From positions 186,001 to 250,000 of the forward strand of contig NZ_JAFEWF010000008.1 in NCBI RefSeq assembly GCF_017355835.1: a stretch of DNA of 64,000 bases. The letters run 5' to 3'. The translations under genes and the position numbers were made by a program. Positions 1 through 6,870 of this stretch are shown here, in pieces. Position 1 is the first letter of the stretch; the number at the start of each line of letters is the position of its first letter. The notes under the pieces were generated by a model. It saw only the letters and a list, made by a program, of their open reading frames with translations, was not told the origin of the DNA and made no database searches. Origin of the DNA: Desertivirga brevis. GTDB lineage: Bacteria; Bacteroidota; Bacteroidia; Sphingobacteriales; Sphingobacteriaceae.

Positions 1-687
1 GGAACAACATCAACCTGGGATCAGTCCGCTACTTATGGAATGTTCGGCTTCCCGGCTGAAGGCGACTATGAATTGGCCAGCTCTTTCATATTAAGTTCGG
101 CTCAAAATGGTACTTATTTCATTGGTTTCGATAAAAACAGGAAACAGTTCTTGAGATTCAATTTGTATGGAGCACCAATGTATTTCGGAACCCAGTACGC
201 CATTTCCAGCACAACCATTTTTGATCCCTTAAACGTTGAAATGGAACTTATTCATATGGAGCAATTGAATAATGCTGACTGCTTTGCCTACTTCAAGGGT
301 ACGGATGCAAAGGTTTATGAACTTAAGTTTAATGTAGAATTCAACGGTCCTTTCCAATTTACGCCTCAGCATAAGCGGGTTTTTGTTAATCAGAGCATTA
401 TCGATGCCAACACTTTATGGCAGGGTGCTAAAATTGGAGTGATCTATCTCGCTTCCGGAAACAAGGTCTATCGCTACAACCCGTTAAATGAGGAACTAAG
501 GGATTTAGCGCCAGACCTTGGTGGAAAGAAGGTGACGATGATCAAACTTTCAGAAGATGAGCAAACGCTGATAGTTGGTGTTGAAGGTGAACTTCACTAC
601 CTCGACATCAGTACTGGCAAGAATGGAGCATTTATTAAAAAAACCAGCGGAATACCGGGCGCTCCTGTTGATATGGCTGTCCGTTAG
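1..687 (+). CDS. PKD-like family lipoprotein, C-terminal part (partial)
   Basis: The reading frame is open to the first base of the window, so the gene begins upstream and only about the last 228 codons are visible. The visible part is rich in beta-strand and aromatic residues and has repeat-like blocks (for example IGVIYLASGNKVYRYNP and LIVGVEGELHYLDI), as in a propeller-type fold. It lies 21 bp upstream of a DUF4369-TlpA gene that is followed by a zinc metalloprotease. That gene order is typical of Bacteroidota operons of SusC, SusD, DUF4843 protein and PKD-like family lipoprotein. I infer it is that lipoprotein, exposed at the outer membrane and helping SusCD bind substrate. The signal peptide and lipobox lie outside the window, so the family call rests on context and general resemblance. 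Confidence 0.6.
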   Translation, partial: GTTSTWDQSATYGMFGFPAEGDYELASSFILSSAQNGTYFIGFDKNRKQFLRFNLYGAPMYFGTQYAISSTTIFDPLNVEMELIHMEQLNNADCFAYFKGTDAKVYELKFNVEFNGPFQFTPQHKRVFVNQSIIDANTLWQGAKIGVIYLASGNKVYRYNPLNEELRDLAPDLGGKKVTMIKLSEDEQTLIVGVEGELHYLDISTGKNGAFIKKTSGIPGAPVDMAVR

Positions 688-708
688 TTCAATGAATAAC
701 AGAAAAAC

Positions 709-1851
709 ATGAAAAATAAACTTTTTATAACATTATTATCAGCTATTCCTGCGATAGGTATGGCTCAAACAGGCCCTTTTACCCTTAGTGGGAAAGTGGG
801 AAATTTAAATGCGCCGGCTAAAATCTTTATCGATTATATGGCCGATGGCAAGAGCGTTTCTGATTCTGCCGTTTTGAAGAATGGTGCTTTTACCTTTCAG
901 GGGAAAGTTACCGCTCCTTCTTACTCGAGACTAATTATAGCTCACAAAGGAGAACCCAAACAACAGGTAGCTTATGGGGGCGATGTGATGCTATTCTATA
1001 TGGGAGCAGATAAAATGACATTGTCGTCTAAAGATTCATTAAAGAATGCCAGTGTAAGCGGATCTAAGATCAATAATGAATATCAGGCTTTCATCAAGAG
1101 GATAGGAGGAACCATGCAGGAGCTTACTGCAAATGCAAACGCTGAGTTTTCCAGGCTTAGTCCTGAACAGCAAAAGGATACTGCCTTCTTTAATGTAGTT
1201 GACAGGAACTTCCGCCAGGCTATCAAACAAAGGGAAACCAAAATGATCGAGTTTGCTAAAGAAAATCCAAATTCCTTTTTCAGTGTAGTTGCTCTTTCTG
1301 AGGCTGCGGGAGCAAAAATGGACCTGTCAGTTTTTGAACCAATTTTCTTGTCGCTAAATCCTTCTCTTAGAAACTCCGATGCGGGAAAGGAATTTGCGGT
1401 TAGGATAAATGCTGCAAAAATTACCGTTAATGGAGCTACTGCTCCTGATTTTACACAAAATGATGTGAACGATAAGCCCGTAAAGCTTTCTGACTTCAGA
1501 GGTAAATACGTGTTGATCGATTTCTGGGCTAGCTGGTGTGGACCGTGCCGGGCGGAAAATCCAAATTTGAAAGAAGCTTATAACAAATACAAGGATAGGA
1601 ACTTCACCGTACTCGGTGTTTCACTTGACCAGCCTGGTAAAAAAGCTGCATGGCTGGCAGCAATCGAAAAAGACGGGCTAACCTGGACCAATGTCTCTGA
1701 CCTTAACTACTGGAATAACCAGGCCGCCAAGTTATACGGCGTACGGGCTGTGCCTCAGAATTTCCTTGTTGACCCGAACGGAAAGATCGTTGCACAGAAT
1801 CTAAGGGGCAAAGAACTATTCACTAAGCTTGAAAGCTTATTAGGAAACTAA
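709..1851 (+). CDS. TlpA-family thiol-disulfide oxidoreductase with DUF4369 domain
   Basis: A 380-residue exported thioredoxin-like protein. A signal peptide ends near MAQ at residue 20. Residues about 24-115 (FTLSGKVGNLNAPAKIFIDY) match the N-terminal DUF4369 beta domain common in Bacteroidota. Residues about 240-380 form the AhpC/TSA-TlpA thioredoxin fold, with active site WCGPC at 276-280 and the cis-proline segment VRAVPQNF. Family members reduce or exchange disulfides in the periplasm. The gene starts 21 bp after the upstream lipoprotein gene, so the two are very probably co-transcribed. A hairpin with a T-rich tail follows the stop. A close paralogue lies at 11618-12697 in the neighbouring locus, also next to a metalloprotease gene. 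The natural substrate is unknown. Confidence 0.9.
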   Translation: MKNKLFITLLSAIPAIGMAQTGPFTLSGKVGNLNAPAKIFIDYMADGKSVSDSAVLKNGAFTFQGKVTAPSYSRLIIAHKGEPKQQVAYGGDVMLFYMGADKMTLSSKDSLKNASVSGSKINNEYQAFIKRIGGTMQELTANANAEFSRLSPEQQKDTAFFNVVDRNFRQAIKQRETKMIEFAKENPNSFFSVVALSEAAGAKMDLSVFEPIFLSLNPSLRNSDAGKEFAVRINAAKITVNGATAPDFTQNDVNDKPVKLSDFRGKYVLIDFWASWCGPCRAENPNLKEAYNKYKDRNFTVLGVSLDQPGKKAAWLAAIEKDGLTWTNVSDLNYWNNQAAKLYGVRAVPQNFLVDPNGKIVAQNLRGKELFTKLESLLGN

Positions 1852-1872
1852 TAAGGCAGAGCTATTTCTTGA

Positions 1873-1919
1873 GAAGCTCTTATTTGCCGCAAGGTTGGTA
1901 AGAGCTTCTTCTCTTTCGC
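1873..1919 (+). terminator. Intrinsic terminator-like hairpin after tlpA
   Basis: GAAGCTCTTA (1873-1882) is exactly complementary to TAAGAGCTTC (1899-1908). Further A-U and G-U pairs extend the stem outward, and a T/C-rich tail follows. It lies between tlpA and the metalloprotease gene, so it may end or attenuate the upstream transcript. Confidence 0.6.
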
Positions 1920-1946
1920 CTATCTTATCTCTTTCTTTTCTGCACC

Positions 1947-1966
1947 ACACACACACACACACACAC
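1947..1966. repeat. (AC)10 dinucleotide microsatellite
   Basis: Ten uninterrupted AC units, ending 23 bp before the metalloprotease start codon at 1990 and after the upstream terminator-like hairpin. Such tracts can change length by slippage. Here that would change spacing in the 5' leader or promoter of the protease gene, not its coding frame. Confidence 0.95.
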
Positions 1967-1989
1967 TTACACTCAAAAGATACTAATAA

Positions 1990-4512
1990 ATGAAACTAAA
2001 GTCATTAGTTCTTCTTGCTCTTTTGTCGCAGCAAACTTTTGTATCGGGACAAGGAAAAGGGAGAATATTCCATTCGGCTAAGCCTAAAGCGGCGGCGCTT
2101 GCACCTCCGGTAAAATCCGAGCCTCCACTGCCTTACGGAATGAGGCCCTACAAGGAGGTTATCAACGATCAGGCAAAAACAGACAAGGGGCTGTTCAAAG
2201 TTCATAATGTTCAGGATCGCTACTTCATGGAAATTCCGGATTCTCTTTTGGGAAGGGATATCCTGGTTGTTAACCGGATCAGTAAGGGGGCTGCTGGTGT
2301 TAGAGCATCAATGATGGGCTACGCAGGAGACCAGATCGGTGATAACGTGATTCGTTTTGAGAAAGGGCCGCAGAACAAGCTTTTCCTGAAAAGTATTTCC
2401 TTTAATGAACGCTCTGCTGATACCACCGGAATGTATAAATCTGTTTTGAATTCTTCCGTTCAGCCTATTGTTGCTTCTTTTGATATCCGAACCTGGGCAG
2501 AAGATACTGTAAGCCGTCAGAAAAGTTACGTAATTGATATCCAGGATTACCTGAACGGCGACAATGATGTGTTTTTCTTCAATCCTTGGGTGAAGAACAT
2601 GTTGTCTATTACGAGCCTCCTTAATGATCGATCCTATATTCAACAGATCAGATCGTTTCCCGCCAACATAGAGATAAGAACGGTAAAAACCTTTTTAAAA
2701 AATAATCAGAGCTTTCCGGGAATGCCTCCGCTTCCACCAAGTCCCGTAACCTTCGAATTAAATAGCTCAATGGTGCTCCTACCAAGGGTTCCGATGAAGG
2801 CAAGGTATTTTGATCCACGAATCGGTTACTTTTCTACCGGTTATGTTGATTTTGATGCGAACCCTCACGGCGTTAAGCAGGTTGCTATGATCACGCGCTT
2901 CAAACTTGAGCCTAAGCTTGAAGATGTGGAGAAATACAAGAGGGGGGAGTTGGTAGAGCCCGCAAAACCAATTGTTTTCTATATTGATCCGGCTACTCCG
3001 AGGAAATGGGTTCCCTACCTTGTGCAGGGTGTGAAAGACTGGCAAGTGGCTTTTGAAAAGGCAGGATTTAAAAATGCTATTATGGCAAAAGAGCCACCTA
3101 AAGACCCAAATTGGAGTATTGATGATGCAAGCCATAATGCTATCGTATACAAACCTTCGGATGTTCCGAATGCCAGCGGTCCGCATGTTCATGATCCTCG
3201 GTCTGGAGAAATTATTGAAACCCATATTAATTGGTATCACAGTATTATGACCTTGGTTAGGAATTGGTATATGGTACAAACAGCTGCTGTTGATCCCGGT
3301 GCCCGTAAGCTTAATTTCGACGACGAACTTGTGGGGCAGTTGATCCGCTCGGTAGCATCTCATGAAGTGGGCCATACATTGGGACTAAGACATAATTTCG
3401 GATCTTCATCTACTGTGCCAGTTGACAGCCTCCGCAATAATGCCTGGCTCGATGCTCATGGCCATACCCCATCCATCATGGATTATGCACGCTTTAATTA
3501 TGTCGCCCAGCCTAGTGATAAAGTCAGCCGTAAAAATCTTTTTGCAAGAATAGGCGACTACGATATTTGGGCAATTGAGTGGGGATACCGTTGGATGCCG
3601 GAATACAAGTCGGCAGCAGAGGAGGTAGCACCCTTGAATAAGATGATCGTAGAACGTTTAAGTAAGAATAAACGGCTTTGGTTTGGGACTGAATACGATG
3701 CGGATGATCCGAGATGTCAGAATGAAGATTTAGGAAACAACAGTGTCCTGGCCTCTCAATATGGTATAAAAAATCTGAAAAGACTCATTCCTAATATTCT
3801 TAACTGGACCAGACAGCCAAATGAGGGCTATGAAAATAGCGCAATGATCTATAAGGAAACTATTAATCAATTTGGACAGTACGTTCGTCACATTAGCAGG
3901 AACGTAGGCGGCACATACAACACGCCTAAAACGGTAGAGGAGAAAGGTAAGGTATATGAACAGGTTCCCTACAGCAGACAGAAGGAGGCAATCGCCTTCC
4001 TGAATACCAACCTTTTTAATACCCCTGTATGGCTAATCAACAAAGATCTGATTAGTTTGGCAGGTGTTGATCCGATCAGTTCTATAAAAAACCTGCAAAC
4101 TCAGGCCCTAGGTCAACTTCTATCTCTAAGAACACTATCAAAACTTACCTCAGCAGAAGCACTATATGGCAGGGAAGTTTACACTACAGCAGAACTCTTT
4201 AAAGATTTGAGAGCAGGTATATGGACGGAGTTGGGTAGGAACTCAGAGATAGATCTCTACAGGAGAAATCTACAGAAGAGCTATATTGAAAGTCTTTTCA
4301 AAATTATTGTTCCCGCAGGGCCGGCTGGGGGGCCAGATGCTTCTACTACTGATGTTTCCAGCATTGTAAGAGCGCATTTAGTTGATTTGCAAAAACAGAT
4401 AAGTAGCGCATCTTATCTCAATAGAGGCAGTAGTAAATATCATTTACAAGACCTTTCGGCAAGGATAAGGAATGTTTTAAATGAATTGGGGTTCAACAAG
4501 ACCCAGGCCTGA
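1990..4512 (+). CDS. Zinc-dependent metzincin-like metalloprotease (DUF5117/DUF5118 type)
   Basis: An 840-residue exported protein with a signal peptide (KSLVLLALLSQQTFVSGQ). The order matches the Bacteroidota family of zinc-dependent metalloproteases: a short DUF5118-like segment (about 45-95, PYKEVI..KTDKGLFKVH), a DUF5117 region (about 95-300) and a catalytic region. Zinc motif HEVGHTLGLRH lies at 458-468 (His458, His462, His468; catalytic Glu459), and SIMDY about 25 residues later is a likely Met-turn, as in metzincins. The protein is probably periplasmic or surface-exposed. It is the last gene of the PKD-lipoprotein/TlpA cluster but is preceded by a terminator-like hairpin and an AC microsatellite, so it may be transcribed separately. 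A strong paralogue lies at 12939-15491. The substrate is unknown. Confidence 0.88.
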   Translation: MKLKSLVLLALLSQQTFVSGQGKGRIFHSAKPKAAALAPPVKSEPPLPYGMRPYKEVINDQAKTDKGLFKVHNVQDRYFMEIPDSLLGRDILVVNRISKGAAGVRASMMGYAGDQIGDNVIRFEKGPQNKLFLKSISFNERSADTTGMYKSVLNSSVQPIVASFDIRTWAEDTVSRQKSYVIDIQDYLNGDNDVFFFNPWVKNMLSITSLLNDRSYIQQIRSFPANIEIRTVKTFLKNNQSFPGMPPLPPSPVTFELNSSMVLLPRVPMKARYFDPRIGYFSTGYVDFDANPHGVKQVAMITRFKLEPKLEDVEKYKRGELVEPAKPIVFYIDPATPRKWVPYLVQGVKDWQVAFEKAGFKNAIMAKEPPKDPNWSIDDASHNAIVYKPSDVPNASGPHVHDPRSGEIIETHINWYHSIMTLVRNWYMVQTAAVDPGARKLNFDDELVGQLIRSVASHEVGHTLGLRHNFGSSSTVPVDSLRNNAWLDAHGHTPSIMDYARFNYVAQPSDKVSRKNLFARIGDYDIWAIEWGYRWMPEYKSAAEEVAPLNKMIVERLSKNKRLWFGTEYDADDPRCQNEDLGNNSVLASQYGIKNLKRLIPNILNWTRQPNEGYENSAMIYKETINQFGQYVRHISRNVGGTYNTPKTVEEKGKVYEQVPYSRQKEAIAFLNTNLFNTPVWLINKDLISLAGVDPISSIKNLQTQALGQLLSLRTLSKLTSAEALYGREVYTTAELFKDLRAGIWTELGRNSEIDLYRRNLQKSYIESLFKIIVPAGPAGGPDASTTDVSSIVRAHLVDLQKQISSASYLNRGSSKYHLQDLSARIRNVLNELGFNKTQA

Positions 4513-4541
4513 TAATTCTGCCACTCTTTACTAAATATGCC

Positions 4542-4573
4542 AAAAGGGATACCTGTTAAAGGATCCCTTTTTT
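4542..4573 (+). terminator. Terminator of the metalloprotease gene
   Basis: AAAAGGGAT (4542-4550) pairs with ATCCCTTTT (4563-4571) and is followed by T residues. It lies 30 bp after the protease stop codon. Confidence 0.8.
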
Positions 4574-4601
4574 GTTATAGCAGTCCCTTGGTCTATATTT
4601 G
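4571..4601 (+). promoter_or_regulatory. Consensus Bacteroidota promoter for the sigma/anti-sigma locus
   Basis: A -33 box TTTG (4571-4574), a 19-bp spacer and a -7 box TATATTTG (4594-4601) match the published Bacteroidota housekeeping consensus TTTG / TAnnTTTG exactly. Transcription would start near 4608, leaving an untranslated leader of about 240 nt before the sigma gene. The -33 box overlaps the T-tract of the preceding terminator. Confidence 0.65.
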
Positions 4602-4845
4602 CACATAATGTGTTGTAAGGAATGTCTGTTGAGGTATTCTTTTTCTAATTCTAGCACTCCTTTATTAAATATTGATAGGTTTAAAGTCGCAATTTCATAT
4701 GAAAGTTGAATTGTTCTAGACGTTATTTCCTTTTGTGTGTTTTTTTTAAGATTTCTATAGGAAATTTATTAAATTCTTGTTCTTTTTATTATGATTGTCG
4801 ATTTTTTCTTGATTTTTCTCTATTTTAGTGAAGCCATGGGGGCTT

Positions 4846-5436
4846 ATGCAGGTAGTTTTAGAAAATGATGAGAAGATTTTATTAGAACGTTTGCGGGAAG
4901 GGGATCAATACGCCTTTAGTTTGCTTTATGATAGATACAAATTTCCTCTGGCCTCTAATCTTCTTAAATTTCTTAAATCGGACGATCTTGCAGAGGAGGC
5001 TCTTCAGGATCTTTTTATTAAAGTCTGGGAAAATCGTCTCAAAATTGACCCAAATAAACCCTTCAAGGCCTTTCTTTACGGTGTTGCCAAGAATCTTGTC
5101 TATGATATCTTCAGGAAATCTGCCCGGGACAAACGCCTGGAAGATCAATTGATGCAGGGTGCCATAGAGTATAGCCATATAGAGGAAGGATTGTATCAAA
5201 AGGAATATCAGAAATTACTTGATGAGACCATAGCTCTTTTGCCGCCCCAACGGCGTTTGGTATTTACTCTTTTTAAAATCGAAGGGAAATCTTATAAAGA
5301 GATCAGTGAAATGCTTGGAATTTCTCATTCAACTATAAATGATCACGTTCAAAAAGCTAATATCTTCTTGAAAACTCGACTTTCTTCTTCATCTAAAGCT
5401 TTCTTTTTGTTTTTTTCTGTGTATATGTTAAGGTAA
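4846..5436 (+). CDS. ECF RNA polymerase sigma factor (Bacteroidetes sigma-70 family)
   Basis: About 196 residues. Region 2 (sigma-70 r2) is seen in AFSLLYDRYKFPLASNLLKF through EEALQDLFIKVWENR. Region 4 with its helix-turn-helix is seen in LPPQRRLVFTLFKIEGKSYKEISEMLGISHSTINDHV. I take ATG 4846 as the start; a GTG at 4828 in the same frame is the alternative. The gene is followed by a FecR-type anti-sigma gene and an STN-domain SusC gene, which is the usual cell-surface signalling layout. The transporter senses substrate, FecR transmits the signal, and this sigma factor transcribes the import genes. The last ten residues are unusually hydrophobic (AFFLFFSVYML), which may affect membrane association or contact with FecR. 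Confidence 0.92.
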   Translation: MQVVLENDEKILLERLREGDQYAFSLLYDRYKFPLASNLLKFLKSDDLAEEALQDLFIKVWENRLKIDPNKPFKAFLYGVAKNLVYDIFRKSARDKRLEDQLMQGAIEYSHIEEGLYQKEYQKLLDETIALLPPQRRLVFTLFKIEGKSYKEISEMLGISHSTINDHVQKANIFLKTRLSSSSKAFFLFFSVYMLR

Positions 5437-5438
5437 TT

Positions 5439-5462
5439 TATATTTTTTATTAAAAAAATATA
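5439..5462. other. A/T-only inverted repeat between sigma and anti-sigma genes
   Basis: TATATTTTTT (5439-5448) and AAAAAATATA (5453-5462) form a 10-bp A/T-only stem with a 4-nt loop. It is probably a weak terminator or mRNA-processing feature that could set the sigma to anti-sigma ratio (inference). Confidence 0.5.
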
Positions 5463-5515
5463 AAAAGGAGCCGTTAGTTTTCTTTTCTTAAGCGTATCTA
5501 ATAGAAAAGACTGCT

Positions 5516-6724
5516 TTGAATACCGGCGAAAATACAGAAAAACTGTTTGATAAATATCTCAAAGGGACTTATAGTCTCGGAGACTTTCATAAGCTTCAGG
5601 AGCAGTTCAGTACTGATGGCAACCGGGAACAAATTCTGGATTATCTGGATAAGGAACTGAATGCTGCCCCAATTGAGAATGAGTACTATTCCGCACGTGT
5701 AAGGGCTTTGGTGGATCGGACAGATAAGGTTATTGCCGAAAAGATTTCTATTAAGGGGGCCAAGGGCAATGAATATATAAAACTTTGGAACAAGGTCCTT
5801 ATAAAATATGCGGCGGCAGCCCTTCTGATATTATCAACACTGGGTATCTACTTAAGCAGGAATCTCAAGGAGCAGCGTCAGGTTGCCGATCATTCAGCTA
5901 ATGTTCGCCCCGGTACAGATCGGGCAGTTTTAACGCTGGCGGACGGAAGGATCATTGAATTGGATAAAACTGCAAGTGGGGAGCTTGCAAAAGATGGAGG
6001 AACTATCATTCTTGGACTTGGCGCTGGTGATCTTGCGTATCAGGCTTCAAAAAATAGTACAGACACGGCTTCCTTAAATACGCTCTCAACTCCAGCGGGA
6101 GGGCAGTATAAAATACTTTTATCTGATGGAACTGTCGTGTGGATGAATTCATCTTCTTCTATTACCTATCCCGTGCAATTTGGAAACACAAGGAAGGTCA
6201 GGGTAAGTGGTGAAGTATACTTTGAAGTGGCTAAACGCAAGTCGAACAATGTCCGCTCTCCATTTATCGTCGAGACAAAGGATCAAGAGATTCGTGTACT
6301 TGGAACGCACTTCAATGTGAATGCCTACACTGAGGAAAGCTGGGAGAAGACAACTCTCTTGGAAGGCAGTGTACTGGTTTCCCTGTCAGGAAGGCCTTCT
6401 AAAAATATCCTGAAACCTGGAGAACAGGTTACTCTTAGCCGTGATAGGAACCTTTTACAAATTAGCGCTGCTGATACCGAGGCTGCCACGGCCTGGAAGA
6501 ACGGCTATTTCATTTTTGCCAAGGAAGACCTTGGAAGTATTATGCGAAAAGTAGAACGCTGGTACGATGTTAAAGTGAGCTATGATCAAATAAATCCTGA
6601 AGCTTTAAGATTCGGAGGGATCGTTTCACGATCGAAGAGCATCAAAGAAGTATTGCAGTTAATGGAGTCAACCGGAAAAGTTCATTTTGAAATTAATGGA
6701 AGGAGGGTAGTTGTTATGAGGTAA
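5516..6724 (+). CDS. FecR-family anti-sigma factor (DUF4974)
   Basis: A 402-residue inner-membrane anti-sigma regulator. It has a cytoplasmic N-terminal part (about 1-90), one membrane span near 92-110 (AAAALLILSTLGIYLS), a periplasmic FecR domain (about 190-300, LSTPAGGQYKILLSDGTVVW) and a C-terminal DUF4974 domain (about 325-402). DUF4974 resembles the STN fold and can contact the transporter's signalling domain. The only reasonable start is TTG at 5516: an in-frame stop lies at 5489 and no ATG falls between. A weak start may lower anti-sigma output relative to sigma. It sits between the sigma gene and SusC and should hold the sigma factor until the TonB-dependent transporter signals. Confidence 0.9.
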   Translation: MNTGENTEKLFDKYLKGTYSLGDFHKLQEQFSTDGNREQILDYLDKELNAAPIENEYYSARVRALVDRTDKVIAEKISIKGAKGNEYIKLWNKVLIKYAAAALLILSTLGIYLSRNLKEQRQVADHSANVRPGTDRAVLTLADGRIIELDKTASGELAKDGGTIILGLGAGDLAYQASKNSTDTASLNTLSTPAGGQYKILLSDGTVVWMNSSSSITYPVQFGNTRKVRVSGEVYFEVAKRKSNNVRSPFIVETKDQEIRVLGTHFNVNAYTEESWEKTTLLEGSVLVSLSGRPSKNILKPGEQVTLSRDRNLLQISAADTEAATAWKNGYFIFAKEDLGSIMRKVERWYDVKVSYDQINPEALRFGGIVSRSKSIKEVLQLMESTGKVHFEINGRRVVVMR

Positions 6725-6738
6725 GTGCTACGTTTTCT

Positions 6739-6813
6739 GGTAGCTCAAAAATAACCAGGAGTGAGTTCGAGGCACTCCCGGTTAAGCCGGAGAACCGGTA
6801 TATCCGGGCTACC
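6739..6813 (+). ncRNA. Candidate structured 5' leader of susC (three-way junction)
   Basis: Stem P1: GGTAGC (6739-6744) with GCTACC (6808-6813). P2: AACC plus GGAGTG (6753-6763) with CACTCC plus GGTT (6773-6783), one A/C mismatch. P3: CCGG-agaa-CCGG (6787-6798). A competing pairing CCGGTT (6778-6783) with AACCGG (6793-6798) would break P2. There is no T-tract, so it is not a simple terminator. It lies between fecR and susC. The folding is hand-derived. Confidence 0.4.
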
Positions 6814-6870
6814 CAAATAATTTAATCGCTACAATTAATTCTTCAGTTCAGAACCCAGACTTTCAAATGT

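Larger units (their letters stand above)
4513..4845. other. Intergenic leader before the ECF sigma gene
   Basis: About 330 bp without a convincing gene. It holds the protease terminator (4542-4573), a consensus Bacteroidota promoter (4571-4601) and an imperfect direct repeat (4514-4538 and 4647-4672). The 12-mer TAGACGTTATTT (4717-4728) recurs at 12753-12764. The final 100 bp is very T-rich. Confidence 0.7.

Noticed and set aside
2779..3375. 198-codon minus-strand frame opposite the first metalloprotease
   Set aside because: A shadow of the real gene; no family resemblance, and the plus-strand frame has intact catalytic motifs.
6739..6813. Folded element considered as a tRNA because of GTTCGAG in a loop
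   Set aside because: It has three stems only, no anticodon arm and no CCA-adjacent acceptor pattern; tRNA geometry does not fit.
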